A stretch of DNA of 64,000 nucleotides from Podarcis raffonei (lineage: Eukaryota > Chordata > Lepidosauria > Squamata > Lacertidae): assembly GCF_027172205.1 (NCBI RefSeq), contig NC_070604.1, forward strand, positions 15,828,023 to 15,892,022, written 5' to 3'. The notes beneath the pieces are model-generated. The model was given only the letters and a program-made list of their open reading frames with translations, had not been told where the DNA came from and searched no databases. Below are positions 11,601 to 40,529 of this stretch, one piece after another. Within the stretch, counting starts at the first letter, position 1, and every line of letters starts with the position of its first letter. A program made the position numbers and the translations under genes.

Positions 11601-11769
11601 GTGGTTGTTGCCTGTACAGTATTTTTGTTGGGAACTGTCCAGTTAGATGGGTGTGGCATAACAACAACAACCCATTAAATTTAGCAAAGCTTAATTCTGA
11701 GTAGACCTGCATAGGATTGGGAATTTAATTTAAAATCATCATGGTGAAAAAGCAGTGGTTTTTTTAAAC

Positions 11770-12115
11770 GGTTGTAATTTTAAAATTTATTTATACTTTC
11801 CAAGTTTATACATTTCACTAATTTTATAAATTTTATTCATTTTACAATCATTTTGACATTTCAGAATTTGACTTCCTTCCCCATCTTTCTGCAGCTGCTT
11901 TAATTTATTTTTAATATCTTCTGCATATCCAAATTACCCTAATTTGCTCATTTATTCATCTTCTTTAAATATATAGTCCTATGAAACTGCAGTTTATTAC
12001 AATAATCTTGCCAATGTTTTTAATCTGTTGACAGTTTATCTGTAAATATTCAATAAAACATTTCCATTCTTTTCCAAAAAGTTTGTTATATTGATTTCTT
12101 ATCTTCCGGAATAAG
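11770..12115 (-). mobile_element. L1-like 3' region
   Basis: AT-rich sequence with CAATAAAACATTTCCATTC resembles the reversed 3' ends at 34500, 36845, 54130 and 62600. Old copy; edges uncertain. Confidence 0.5.
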
Positions 12116-12126
12116 ATTTTTCTTCA

Positions 12127-12271
12127 AATCGGAAGCCTAACACTCAAAATGGAGCATGTTCGGCTTCCAAAAAATGTTCGCAAACTGGAACACTTACTTC
12201 CGGGTTTGCAGTGTTTGGGTTCCAAGTTGTTTGAGTACCAAGGCGCTTTAGAACCAAGGTACCCCTGTACT
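12127..12271. mobile_element. Degraded Tigger-type MITE (second subfamily)
   Basis: Ends with TAGAACCAAGGTACCCCTGT. Its inside (GTTCGGCTTCCAAAAAATGT) resembles the element at 32854 and not the 7573 type. Confidence 0.55.
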
Positions 12272-13764
12272 TCCTTTTTTGGAAATGCAATGTTAACCAC
12301 GCAAACTATTCTCACATTTGGAAGCCTCGCCTGAAATTTTATGCCAAGGGTTTTGTTTATAGGCAATTCAGATCTTGTGCCACATGGCGGGAATGTTTTA
12401 AATGCTTGGGGCATTCTCTGAGAAATTTTAAGTTATTACCTAGGAGCTTCACTGGTGCAGCTCAGATTACGCATGTATAATATCGGGTGCTGTTATTAAA
12501 AGCGCTGGAATTTGCAAATGCAGGCAGATTGTTGGATATGGCTCACCAGAGCAGCAGACAGGCAGACTGGTTTTCTGATGAAGTGCTATCATTTATCGTA
12601 TTTTGGAATCAGCATTATGCAAACGAGAAGCATGATTATTTTCTGTACTTCTGTCATTCTGAAGCTTCCCCAGTAACTGAAATCATTTGGGCATTTGAAA
12701 GAACACAATGGGGCTCAAACTGTGTAATATGTCAATGGTAGCACCCAGAAGGAAAGCTTCTTAACCGATTTGTACCATCGGTCTGGTCAGGGTAAGACAT
12801 GGAATTGGATGGCCTGATCCACTTGTGTTTCTTACTACGTACCTTCACAACCACTTCCGCATTGAAGGCTCACAATTTTGCAAGCTGCTTCCAGCAACTG
12901 CTATGGTTGACATGATCTACAGACCTACTGTGCTGTATCTATCAAATGCATTTTCTTGTCTGTCCAAGGCTTCAGCCATCATAGTGGCTGAGTGCCAAAG
13001 AAACTGAAGACAGGCAATCTGTATATACTTGGTTTTTTCCCTCCCATTCCCTTTGCAACAGTTCACTCTCCCATCCCAGAGAGGGAGGGATCTAAATTCA
13101 CAGCTTGATATGGATGACAATGAATGTTCCAAGACAGAAAAGGCACATCAAAATAAGGAGTTCCACTCAGCTTTGGAGAATCACAGCAATTTTTTTAAAA
13201 AATGCTCTTTTGGTTCAGGAAGCTCATTTCTGATTTTGGTTTCAACATATCCCAAAGGCCAGAGTGATTGAAACCTTCAACTAAAGCAAAGCTGGTTGTG
13301 TGTCAAGCACAGTTCTAATTTCTGTGCTGCATTCTTCATCTTTATTGGAAGTGCTACAGCAGAGATGATTCAGTTTGGAACCAAAGGGTTAACTTTGTCC
13401 TCAGTCTTAGTCAACTACCCAAGGGTGTATGTGTGGTGCTGCTGCTTAGCAACCAGTCAGAGTGGATGGTGGAACATGCTCTGATTGGCTGAGGAGCTCG
13501 GAGTGAGTTTTCCTCTGCATGTTTGGTTGGATGTTTCCCTTGTTTGTAGTACAAAGACTGAAATAAGAAAGACAGGAACCTCTCTCTTCCTCCCACCTCA
13601 AATTATACTGTTTATGTTCAGTTTCCTCAGTTAATTTATATTAGGATTCTTTTCTCTGGACTCAGATGGCATTATTTAAAAGACTTTGTTAACACTTTGC
13701 ATTTGGCAGGGGTTTCAAGGATTGTCCAATTCAACTTAGTCTCCGAGAATGCTGGGAATCCTTA
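12272..13764. other. No gene or clear repeat seen
   Basis: About 1.5 kb of unassigned intergenic DNA. Open frames are short and featureless. Confidence 0.5.
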
Positions 13765-13772
13765 GATTAATC

Positions 13773-13908
13773 CAGGTATCCCCAACCTTCGGCCCTCCAG
13801 ATATTTTGGACTACAATTCCCATCATCCCTGACAACTGGTTCTGTTAGCTAGGGATCATGGGAGTTGTAGGCCAAAACATCTGGAGGGCCACAGGTTGGG
13901 GATGCCTG
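13773..13908. mobile_element. 136-bp palindromic hAT MITE, complete
   Basis: Termini CAGG and CCTG; perfect 8-bp duplications GATTAATC at 13765-13772 and 13909-13916. The arms pair almost end to end. Confidence 0.93.
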
Positions 13909-13916
13909 GATTAATC

Positions 13917-14560
13917 CCATTCCTCACAGAAGCAGTGTAGTAGAGGATATCATTTTCCTGGACAACCTGTTCCATCATCCAGCTCATTTCCCAATTAGAA
14001 AATCTTTTTTGGCTAATCAATCAAAAAGTGATCTTGCTTCTTCCACTGCACAGGCAACATTTCTTATAATTTATCACAAATGAAATAGATTTCCCCACAG
14101 CATTTCTGAAACTGCATAATAAGCACTGTAATCAGTCGCCATTTTTGTTTCTTCAAGGATTCTCATGGATTTGTTTTTTGTTTCCCCAAATGAACGATAT
14201 TATTTTGGAATGTGAATTCCCCAGAAAGCACATAGCTTTTGTTGTGTTATTTCCCTCATGGCTTTATTTGCGCATTAAATTCCTATCAAGCCCTTCCTCT
14301 CAAAGGAGCAGAGGGTGGCAAACATGTGATAAAACAATAAGAATATATTTAAAACAATTCCAGTACAGATGCAGACTGAAAAAGCCTTCAGCTTAGAAAG
14401 CTTGGTGAAGGAGGAAAGTCTTCAGCAGGCATCAGAAAAAAATGACATAGATGGATCCTGTTCTATATTCAAGGGGAGTGTATTCCAAAAGGCATGTGCC
14501 ACAACAGCAAAGGGCTAATTCCAACACTGTGTAGAACAAGCCACCTGAAAGATAGAAATA
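13917..14560. other. No gene or clear repeat seen
   Basis: Unassigned DNA. Confidence 0.45.
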
Positions 14561-14561
14561 G

Positions 14562-14826
14562 AAGAAGAAGAGGAGGAGGAGGAGGAGTTTGGATTTGATA
14601 TGCCGCTTTATCACTACTAGAAGGAGTCTCAAAGCGGCTAACATTCTCCTTTCCCTTCCTCCCTCGCAACAAACACTCTGTGAGGTGAGTGGGGCTGAGA
14701 GACTTCAGAGAAGTGTGACTAGCCCAAGGTCACCCAGCAGCTGCATGTGGAGGAGCGGAGACACGAACCTGGTTCACCAGATTACGAGTCTACTGCTCTT
14801 AACCACTACACCACACTGGCTCTCAT
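14562..14826 (-). mobile_element. CORE-SINE (MIR-type), full length
   Basis: Read minus, it has a tRNA-like head (GTGTAGTGGTTAAGAGCAG) and the CORE motif (TGACCTTGGGCTAGTCACAC). It ends with a GCGGCATATCAAATCC-type tail and a (TTC)n or (CCT)n run. Two other copies lie at 18095 and 55893. Confidence 0.82.
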
Positions 14827-15012
14827 CTGCCCCTTATTTGCAGAGCATAGTGATCAGTCTGGTACGTAATGTGTGGGACAATCTTTCTAGCATCCTGGTC
14901 CTAAGCTGTCTAGGGCTTTATATCCCAAAATCAGCACCTTGAAGCCTGGTAGCTAATTTGCAGCCAGTTGCTCCCTAGCATGATGTGACCGGCATATTGA
15001 AACTTCATAAAG

Positions 15013-15391
15013 GGGACGCAGATGGCGCTGTGGTCTAAACCACTGAGCCTCTTGGGCTTGCTGATCAGAAGGTTGGCGATTCGAATTCCCATGACGGGAT
15101 GAGCTCCCGTTGCTTTGTCTCACCTCCTGCCAACCTAGCAGTTCCAAAGCACACCTCTGCAAGTAGATAAATAGGTACTGCTGCGGCGGGAAGGAAAATG
15201 GCATTTTCATGTGCTCTGGTTTCCGTCATGGTGTTCTGTTGCACCAGAAGTGGTTTAGTCATGCTGGACACATGACCCAGAAAGCTGTCTGTAGACAAAC
15301 GCTGGCTCCCTCGGCCTCAAAGTGAGATGAGCGCTGCAACCCCATAGTCGCCTTTGACTGGACTTAACCATCCAGGGGTCCGTTACCTTTA
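15013..15391 (+). mobile_element. Sauria SINE, near full length
   Basis: Opens GGACGCAGATGGCGCTGTGG and ends GGTCCGTTACCTTTATT. Confidence 0.92.
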
Positions 15392-15520
15392 TTTTTATTA
15401 TTATTTAAACTTCATACCCTGCTGAAATCAAGAACAGAACTTTAGACTTCGATCAGTAATATACATTCCAAGGGACAATCAAAGACAGCATATGGTGGAG
15501 AGTCTACAGATGTTGGACAA

Positions 15521-15757
15521 TAACTCGGGTTAAGTACTTAATTCGTTCTGGAGGTCCGTTCTATAACCTGAAACTGTTCTTAATCTGAAGCATCACTTTA
15601 GCTAATGGGGCCTCCTGCTGCTGCCACGCCGCCAGAGCATGATTTCTGTTCTCATCCGGAAGCAAAGTTCTTAACCCGAGGTACTATTTCTGGGTCAGCG
15701 GAGTCTCTAACCTGAAGTGTATGTAACCTGAAGCGTCTGTAACCCGAGGTACCACTG
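15521..15757 (+). mobile_element. Tigger-type MITE, left tip lost
   Basis: Matches the 7573 copy from CTCGGGTTAAGTACTTAATT to GAGGTACCACTG, followed by TA. Confidence 0.85.
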
Positions 15758-15759
15758 TA

Positions 15760-16510
15760 ATGAAGATGCACATGGTCATGGTACAAGGAGCATGAATGCT
15801 GTACAGAGAGCACAATAGATTTGCATAGATTTGGAAGCTGAAGCAATCCTCACCGGTACACCGAAGAAGAGCAGATAACATACAAACGAAAACACTTTTG
15901 AAAAGCATAAAGCCCTACTGCCATGAACGGCCATGGAACTGCATGTCTGTGGCCCCTCTCATTCTAAACCAGTAGCAGCACATCTCACGCAATATCCTTT
16001 TCATGGCAAGCAACCCATGGTGGCTGCTGCCCATTGGGACTGATAGGGCCGAAGGCTGGGAGGCCAACAGAAGGTGGCGCCAGAGCCAACGGCAGGCAGA
16101 GCCAACGAGTTCTCATTTTGCTTTATCCTTGCCGAGTTCCTGAATGGCAACCCTGAGATTATGGAGGAGGGTGTTGAAAGCAAGGGCCACCCCCGTGGGC
16201 CAGAGGTCATGAAGAAAGCAGCCAGATATGGGCTGGCCAAGGGTAGACTGAGCTTGTTGGGACAGTGCCCCATTTGCCTTCATGGACCAACTCCCCCCAC
16301 AAACGACAGTGAAGATAAAACCTACACCCCCTTTGTGGCAGCAAATTGGCTTTTCACGAGAGTTCCAAAGGAATTAGTTTTGTGTTTATATTACAGTCTT
16401 TCTGGACGGAGCAAAAACACTGCATGACATTCCTTCAACTAGCTTACACTCTTCCTTCAAATAGCTTACTATTTATTATTATTATTATTAATATAAATAT
16501 GTGTGTATCT
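15760..16510. other. Old LINE-like sequence at about 15960-16270; rest unassigned
   Basis: GCCCATTGGGACTGATAGGG and nearby text recall the CR1-like fragment at 37852. No gene. An (ATT)n run lies near 16470. Confidence 0.35.
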
Positions 16511-16516
16511 GATACA

Positions 16517-16853
16517 CCAGTGGCCAAAAGTTTGGAGTCCTTTTGGAAAAAGTGTATTTCCGAGTTTGATGACTCATAACACCTTATTGGCTCTCTAAAC
16601 ACTTATACTCATTGGCTACCTTCAAATGAAGGAAAGCTACTGCGTATCAACCTAAGCAAGTTGTGCTTCCTTTTTCTGGTTATTTGGCTCTAACTTTTGA
16701 CAGAATACAGATAATTGAACAAACTTTGTTGCATTACATTCTTCATTAAATTATTTTTCCACTGATATATTGTATTACTAAAAATAAATAAATAAAAATG
16801 AAGCTACAAGAAGTGTTTGTGGTTCTCCAGTTATTTAATTTCCTGCTTCCATT
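16517..16853. mobile_element. Possible Tc1-like transposon remnant
   Basis: CAGTGGCCAAAAGTTTGGAG resembles the terminal repeat of Tc1-type elements. No transposase or matching far end was found, so this is tentative. Confidence 0.35.
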
Positions 16854-16856
16854 TAC

Positions 16857-17343
16857 CGTATTTTTCACTCTATAGAACGCAATTTTCCCCCTCCCAAAAT
16901 TAAGGGGAAATGTGTGTGCGTCCTATGGAGTGAATGCAGGCTCCTTGGCTTCAGCGATAGCAACGTGAAGCCTCCGAAGTGCAGAGGGAGGCTACGCGTT
17001 GCTTTCGCTGAAGCCTGGAGAGCGAGAGGGGTTGGTGCGCACCGACCCCTCTCACTCTCCAGGCATCAGGGATAGCCGCCTGAAGCCTTTGGAGCACGGC
17101 GGGAACTCGCGCTGTGCTCCGAAGGCTTCAGGTTCCTTTTGCTGAAGCCGGGAGAGCAAGACTCTCCTGGCTTCAGCAGAGAGGGAGAGCTGCGCAGCGC
17201 CCCTTCACTGAAGCGGGAGGAGAAATGGAAGGGCTCCGTTTCTCCTGCCGCTTCGCTGAAGGAGCACTGAGCAGAGAGGGGGAGATTTTTTTTCTTGTTC
17301 TCCCCCTCTTAAACAAGGTGCATCCTATAGAGCGAAAAATACG
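16857..17343. mobile_element. Tc1/mariner-type MITE carrying several hairpins
   Basis: Termini CCGTATTTTTCACTCTATAG and CTATAGAGCGAAAAATACGG are flanked by TA, as expected for Tc1/mariner. The inside is GC-rich and made of successive hairpins at 16947-17015, 17013-17064, 17079-17132 and 17141-17177. A smaller relative lies at 24208-24463. Confidence 0.82.
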
Positions 17344-17345
17344 GT

Positions 17346-18030
17346 AACTGCCACAAAAGTTTATATATACAAATGTAGCCTGGAATTTGTGCTGTGGATG
17401 TGGCCTGGATGGGATGCAAATTGCTGGTATTAGAAAGGCTAATAGGCCAGCTGTCAATTTTAGACCTGTGATTCAGAGAGGAATCCAACCATACTCATTA
17501 ATGTCCTGAATTTCTACAACGCAGCATTAATCATTACTCTTGCAGATAAGTATCCCACCATCTGGGAATGAAGTCAGATGGCAGCCTGGAAGCTGGGATC
17601 TGCGGGACTTCTCCCTGAGTTCTCTCAGCCCCAAGAATGTGTGCTTTCACACAAACACACAGGCAACTTTTACATTTCACTACTGAGGTTAACAGCGTGA
17701 CTTTGCAGTTTCTTCCATTCTGAGAACATCCCTTTGCTCACCTGTCCAGACTTGGCTGGGGAATCAATGATGTCCCAGATTCCCTGCTCCGTTAAAATGT
17801 GACTGTAGGCTTTTCAGGAGCGTTGGGCTATTGGCAAACATCTTTGGATTTAGCCCAGCCTTCACCAGCCTAGTGCCCTCCAGATGTTTTAGACTACAAC
17901 TCAGCCCCAGCCAACATGGCTCTGGTGGGATCCGTAGTCAAAAACATCAGGTAGACAAAAGTCGATTTACCCACTTTTCTGTATGCTTGTGGTGAGTAAA
18001 AATGCTAAAAAGCAAGACAGAGGGAGGCAG
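17346..18030. other. Mostly unassigned DNA; hAT-like MITE relic at about 17866-17950
   Basis: GTGCCCTCCAGATGTTTTAG and GTAGTCAAAAACATCAGG form a degraded palindrome of the 8588 type. Nothing else is recognised. Confidence 0.4.
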
Positions 18031-18031
18031 G

Positions 18032-18097
18032 ACTCCCAATAGGGGAAATATTCAAGAACAGAATTTCTTTGTGATCATTACTTCCCCCCTCAGATGA
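18032..18097 (+). repeat. 66-bp duplicate of 20108-20173
   Basis: ACTCCCAATAGGGGAAATAT onward matches 20108-20173 at 64 of 66 bases. One copy is in the ANKEF1 3' flank and the other in intron 8. Confidence 0.9.
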
Positions 18098-18123
18098 AGA
18101 AGAAGAAGAAGAAGAAGAAGAAG

Positions 18124-18155
<32 letters not shown>

Positions 18156-18257
18156 GTAGTCACCTAGCAGCTGCATGTGGAGGAGCGGAGACACGAACCC
18201 GGTTCACCAGATTACGAGTCCACGCTCTTAACCACTACACCACACTGGCCAGTGAAA
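18098..18257 (-). mobile_element. CORE-SINE head with long GAA tail, internally deleted
   Basis: A (GAA)n run at about 18096-18152 joins straight onto the tRNA-like head of the 14562 SINE family; the core is missing. It begins exactly where the 66-bp duplicate ends. Confidence 0.75.
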
Positions 18258-18899
18258 CAACCCCAGTTTGTTGTTGTCCCTGTATTGATTGTCCTGGCTG
18301 AGGAAACATTGGAGCACTGTGGCTGCTGTCTTTGCATTCCTGGTTTTGGAGGAGGGAATAGCAGCAAAAAATAGTGGTTATTCACTACAGACTATTGGAT
18401 AACTAGCTAAATAATGCAAACATATTAAGGTTCTTCCAAAGAACATAGGGTGCATATACATACTTACATACATAATGGGGTAAATCATGGTTTGTTTGTT
18501 CTTTCATTTCCTTGATAAACAGGAATTTTTCTCAACTTCATTTTTTAGAGTTGAGTGGACATGGATCAAAACTATGGACTCAGCTGTATAGCTGCAAATA
18601 AAATGTTTTGTGTGTGTTTTAAGTGCAATATACAATGTGACACTAGATGGTGATGATGAGCCTTATGGAAAATTCCATGTATTGTTAAAAACTTTTTTTA
18701 AAAGCATTTTCAGAACGGTTTTTATATGTGTGTAGATTCCTCCTAGGAATCACCCAGATCACTTTCCCTTATTATATCTGTATTGCTTTTATGTTATCCC
18801 ACCCACGACATGCCCACAAAAAATAAGGGAAAACCTACACACCCGTAAGCACCAGGACATTCTTCTTATGGGAAAATTCTGCGGACTTGCACAAATTCT
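18258..18899. other. No gene or clear repeat seen
   Basis: Unassigned 3' flank of ANKEF1. Confidence 0.45.
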
Positions 18900-19343
18900 A
18901 CAGCTGCCCTAGATTTAAGAAGTATCACCAACACTGCTCAGTACAATGGATATTTATAGCACCTGGAAATAATTGGTTTCAAGTTTCTGTAGCAGGATAG
19001 AGTCTATTTTTTAAGCGAGGAGATGGTTTCAGATCTGGATGACTGGGAGAGGGTAATAAAAAGTCAACTGCAATGCAGTAGGGTAGCTGGACTCCCACTT
19101 TCCTGAAATGTACATTAATCTTCCAACTTGTTGCTAAAAAATAAATAAATGAAAACAAATCCATTCCCAAATGCAAGACAGAGTGGTCCTCCTGGTTGAA
19201 TACTTCAAGCATGCCCTGTACTTAAATTACATAAGCAAAGAACAAAGCAAAATTTCCATTGCAGTTCAGGATAACATGATTCTTGCCCTTTTCGGTACTG
19301 GATCCTTTCCGTCCTAGACATCCTTGCAGGAATTGCACAGTGA
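18900..19343 (-). other. Probable ANKEF1 3'UTR and downstream flank
   Basis: This is the sequence directly after the ANKEF1 stop, read on the minus strand. I find no clear AATAAA at the expected spacing on that strand, so the polyadenylation site is not placed. No repeat is recognised within it. Confidence 0.4.
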
Positions 19344-36264
<16,921 letters not shown>

Positions 36265-36375
36265 CTGGACAGAAGGAGGAAATGGGAGAAAAATGAGTCT
36301 CCTTTGTAATGGAATTCTACGATGTACCCCATTTGTGCTGTGGCGGTTAAGCATATCTGTTAAAGGATGTGACTG

Positions 36376-36378
<3 letters not shown>

Positions 36379-36423
<45 letters not shown>

Positions 36424-36655
36424 TATTATTTATACCCCACCCATCCCACTGGGTTTCCCCAGCCACTCTGGGCAGCTCCCAACAGATTAAAAACAGAATA
36501 AAACATCAAACATAAAAACTTCCCTAAGCAGGGCTGCCTTCAGATGTCTTCTAAAAATCAGGTAGCTATTTATTTCCTTGACATCTGATGGGAGGGCATT
36601 CCACAGGGCGGGTGCCACCACCGAGAAGGCCCTCTGCCTGTGGCTCATGACACAG
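36379..36655 (-). mobile_element. L2/Vingi-like LINE 3' end with TAA microsatellite
   Basis: (AAT)n at 36379-36422, then the shared reversed 3' end and part of the ORF2 end (GGGAGGGCATTCCACAGGGC). Confidence 0.8.
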
Positions 36656-36806
36656 TAAAGCATGCCACACTACCGTAGCCAGTGGAAGCTGGTCCTTTAA
36701 AATGAATGGGATATTGCCCCACCAACTTCAGTTTCCCTTCAGCCAGTTCCCACCAGCCTATCTTCTTACAGCAGGTGGCATTGCCTGTCAGCTTCCTCCT
36801 CCTTAG

Positions 36807-36808
<2 letters not shown>

Positions 36809-36846
<38 letters not shown>
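36809..36846 (+). repeat. (AC)n microsatellite
   Basis: About 18 AC units, abutting an L1-like 3' end. Confidence 0.95.
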
Positions 36847-36847
<1 letters not shown>

Positions 36848-37320
36848 TTAAATTTTCTGTTTTACAATTTGAAATACATCCTTAAAATCTCAATGACTTC
36901 CCTTCTTCTCTTTCCATGGTTCATTTTGCATATCATAAATCCCTGCATATTTTACAAAAACTATACCATTCAGCACTGGCGGAGGAAGAGGGGCGCAGGG
37001 GGAGCCACGCCCCCACCTGCTCTCTGCCCCCCGGTGCCGGAGCATGAAGCTCCGCTACTGCCATTCAGTTTTCCATTATTACATCCATCAAATCTTGTTT
37101 ACACTGCTGAATTTATCTTAATGCTGCCAACATTTTCAAGTGTACCCAATATCCCCCCATGTGTTCAATAAACGTTTTCCAGTCTTCTCTAAACGTATGT
37201 TCTTCTTGTTCTCTTATTCTATATGTTAAGTCTGCAAGCTGTGCATATTCTGTCAGCTAAAGTTGCCATCCTTCTTTGGTTGGGACCTCACTCGTTTTCA
37301 ATCTTTGGGCTAACAAAAGA
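36847..37320 (-). mobile_element. L1-like LINE 3' region
   Basis: Same 3' sequence as 34480. A short GC-rich insert (GGGGGAGCCACGCCCCCACC) lies at about 36975-37063 between repeated CCATTCAG motifs. Confidence 0.65.
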
Positions 37321-37851
37321 CAGGCCGCAGCAGTGGCTTACATAAATAACCTTCTCCTTAGTCTTAATGTTGCCCTTGTAGAACTCCAAACAGGCAGGAG
37401 GATGGAGACAAAAGTAGAATTAGTTGGCTCTGTCTGTCATTGGCTGTGGGTCTGCGGCCTGTTGATGTCCCTACCTTCCACTCAACCCAAAGGGCGCCAG
37501 TTACCACCGGCCACCACACTTATGTTTGCAGTCAGTTGTCCTTTGCTGCTGCTGTTTGCCATTGCTGTTTGCAACTCATAAATATTCCTGATGATGCAAT
37601 AGTGCATCATAGCAACAATGCCATAAGTCAAAGATGGACTGGCACATTAGCCTTCACTTGAATCTGTATTAAAATTCTAGTTTCTAGGAGTGTGTCAACT
37701 GAGCCTCAAGAATAAACCCTCAACCTCTTGGCAAATACGGGTGCTGTGATGTTTGCACACATTGCCAGAATCCTCCTTGTGAAACCTGAGGGTCAGAGGT
37801 GCAAGACAACAAACCCAAAGAACAACAAACAAAGCAAGTTCACACACGCAT

Positions 37852-38240
37852 GTGACATCCAACCTGGATGGATTTAAAAGAGGATTAGACACGGAGGACA
37901 AGGCTATCGATGGCTGGTGCCCATTGAGGCTGGTAGGAAAGGAGGCAAGTTATAAGCAGAAGCAGAGCCAACAGCAGACCGAGTCAACAAAGGCTAGATT
38001 TGTCCCCATCCTCCTCTCTGCTGACTTCTACAAGGACAAAGCTGAGCCTAAGGAGGAGGAACAGCCAGGAATAACCCCTGTAAGTAAGAAGGTAGGTGGA
38101 TGGGGGCTGGTTAATGGCAGACTAAAGTTGGGTCCTTCTTGTAGGCATCTCAGAGGCATCTGATTGGCCACTGTTAGAACAGGATGCAGGACTAGATGGG
38201 CCTTTTGTCTGATCCAGCAGGCTCTACTTATGTTATCTAG
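37852..38240 (+). mobile_element. CR1-like LINE fragment
   Basis: GGATGGATTTAAAAGAGGAT, then GGCATCTGATTGGCCACTGT and GGACTAGATGGGCCTTTTGT, ends CTGATCCAGCAGGCTC. This is a common squamate LINE piece; part recurs at 57030. Confidence 0.6.
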
Positions 38241-38315
38241 GATGGCATGGAAGCACTAAGGGTTGATTGCCTGGAGGCCAAACCTACAGGCAGAGCTTTT
38301 GTGACCCACCAGGTA

Positions 38316-38557
38316 CAGTGGTACCTCGCGTTAAGTACTTAATTTGTTCCGGAGGGCTGTTCTTAACCTGAAACTATTCTTAACCTGAAGCACCACTTTA
38401 GCTAATAGTACCTCCAGCTGGTGCTGCGCCACTGGAGCATGATTTCTGTTCTCATCCTGAAGCAAAGTTCTTAACCAAAGGTCCTATTTCTGGATTAGCG
38501 GAGTCTGTAATCTGAAGCGCCTGTAACCTGAAGCATATGTAACCCAAGGTACTACTG
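38316..38557 (+). mobile_element. Tigger-type MITE
   Basis: TA-flanked, same family as 7573, somewhat diverged. Confidence 0.85.
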
Positions 38558-38559
38558 TA

Positions 38560-39340
38560 TTACCTTCTGTTCAGACCTGGGGGCTCTGTGCTGGAAACAT
38601 GCCTTCAATTTCTCAAAAGTTTCCTTCCCCTTCCATTTTGCTGTCTCATTCACAAGGTGCTTCAGAATTCCCCTAAGTTTGGGTGGGTGTAGAGTTGAGA
38701 TTACCTATCATGGTGCAGTGATTATGATGTGCCTATAGTCCCCAATTTCCATTAAACATTTTCCCAGCATTCTGCAACTTATCCAGCTGCCCACATTTCC
38801 TAATCCCTAAAAAAGTCCCATGGGAAAGGAACAACCTCATGGAATTCCCCCCTAAACTTTAAATGAAGGGCATCTGGAGGGACTGCCTACCGGGCATCTG
38901 AAACTGGTGTGCCCACTTTTGCTTTTAAATTAAGTGTATATGTTTGCCTTTACATGTCATTAAAGGTAAAAGGCCTCAGTTTCAAAAAAAATATAGCAAC
39001 AAACAGCTGTCAGGTACATATTAGGCAGTTCCTTTATACACAAACACACCCCAGCTTTTTGTGATTTACAGAAAAGCCTGGTCAGAGCCGTCATTGAGTT
39101 TGCAGGAAGGACAGAGCACCTGGGAAGGCTGCTGGCAGATGGTTTGAAGAAAGGGCACTTACAAACACCTTCAGCCACTCTGAATGTAAGGTGGGAGCAA
39201 CCAAACTTCTCCCACGCACCTGGGCCGGACTTTGGTGATATGAAGCCCTGAGCTAGGTCATAATTTAGTGCCCCCTGCCCTCAAATTTTCTTATTTTCAC
39301 AATAATTCATTTTGATACAGTTGCTTTTGCATGGATCTTC

Positions 39341-39379
<39 letters not shown>

Positions 39380-39525
39380 TTTTATGCCCCTTTGGCTTGG
39401 TGCCCTGTGCAGGGGAACAGACTTCACCACCCCAAATCCAGTGCTGCTTCATGATAATTTCACCTGCATTTTCTCTCCCCTTTGCCAATTTTCATAGTTC
39501 CTTTTCTCATTAATTGATGGTTTAA

Positions 39526-39565
<40 letters not shown>

Positions 39566-39700
39566 TTAAACCCAATATGTTTCTAGCTTATCATTCATTC
39601 CCATGCTCACCGACATATAGTCAAGACACAAGATTCAGATCTATATACAAGAATATATGAATCTGCCCTCATCTATAATAGTCATAGAATTGTAAAGTTG
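38560..39700. other. ANKEF1 intron 1: unassigned DNA with (TAA)n runs
   Basis: (AAT)n at 39341-39379 and 39526-39564. No exon seen. Confidence 0.45.
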
Positions 39701-39993
39701 GAATTATTATTATTATTTCCCCAAGAGCTCCTTTATTTATTTATTTTTATATAAAATTATTTATTTGGTTTTTCAAATTAAAATTTTACAATCACAAACA
39801 TACAACATAAAAACAAGATTCCAAAGAATCTCCTGGACTCCTCCCCTCCCCTTTGTGGGTCCTATTATTAACCATTTCCCCCGGCATCTTTTATAATATT
39901 CCAAATCTTCTACATCTCCATTATATCCAAAATTCACCATTAAACTACAAGTGTTATTCAGATCCTACCAATGACTTTAACTGTTTACAATGG

Positions 39994-40403
39994 TGTTATG
40001 TACTGAGTTGAATAGGATCCAAAAGGCAGCAGTCTGATTGGTCCTAGAACAATAGGATCCAAAAGGCAGCAGTCTGATTGGTCCTAGAACAATAGGATCC
40101 AAAAGGCAGCAGTCTGATTGGTCCTAGAACAATAGGATTCAGAATGCAGCAGTCTGATTGGTCCTAGAACAATGCAGCAGTATGATTGGTTGGCAGGAAC
40201 TACTCAATCATGCTCCAGATAGAAGTGAATCCACAACCTGATTGGCTTACAGTAGAATTCCGGAATTAGCCAATCATGTGCAGCCCATTGTGTAAATAAT
40301 GTATATAAAGCAGGTACTTTGAGGGGACATTCATTCATTCCTCCTCACCACTATGAGCTGAATAAAGAGCATGAAATCACTTTGCGACTCTGAGTATATT
40401 TCA
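39994..40403 (+). repeat. Left LTR (410 bp) with 40-bp tandem repeats
   Basis: TG...CA ends. Roughly four 40-bp units (39.9-40.17 kb), each holding CTGATTGGTC, an inverted CCAAT box. A TATA-like GTATATAAAGC at about 40302 and an AATAAAG at about 40362 complete the usual LTR signals. Confidence 0.92.
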
Positions 40404-40529
40404 CTGGCGACGAAGGTGGGATCCCGCTGAGCTGACTGCCACACACAGCACCGCAGCACCGCCACCTGCCGCACCGCTGCCTCGCACCGTGTATCCAGGC
40501 TTCAGCTCCGGGACACAAGGAACTCAGAA

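Noticed and set aside
14145-14396. 83-codon plus-strand open frame
   Set aside because: No conserved motif, no splice signals in phase, and an AT-rich context.
36809-36846. Regulatory Z-DNA or promoter element at (AC)n
   Set aside because: It adjoins an L1-like 3' end, like the tract at 54060, and is best read as a simple repeat.
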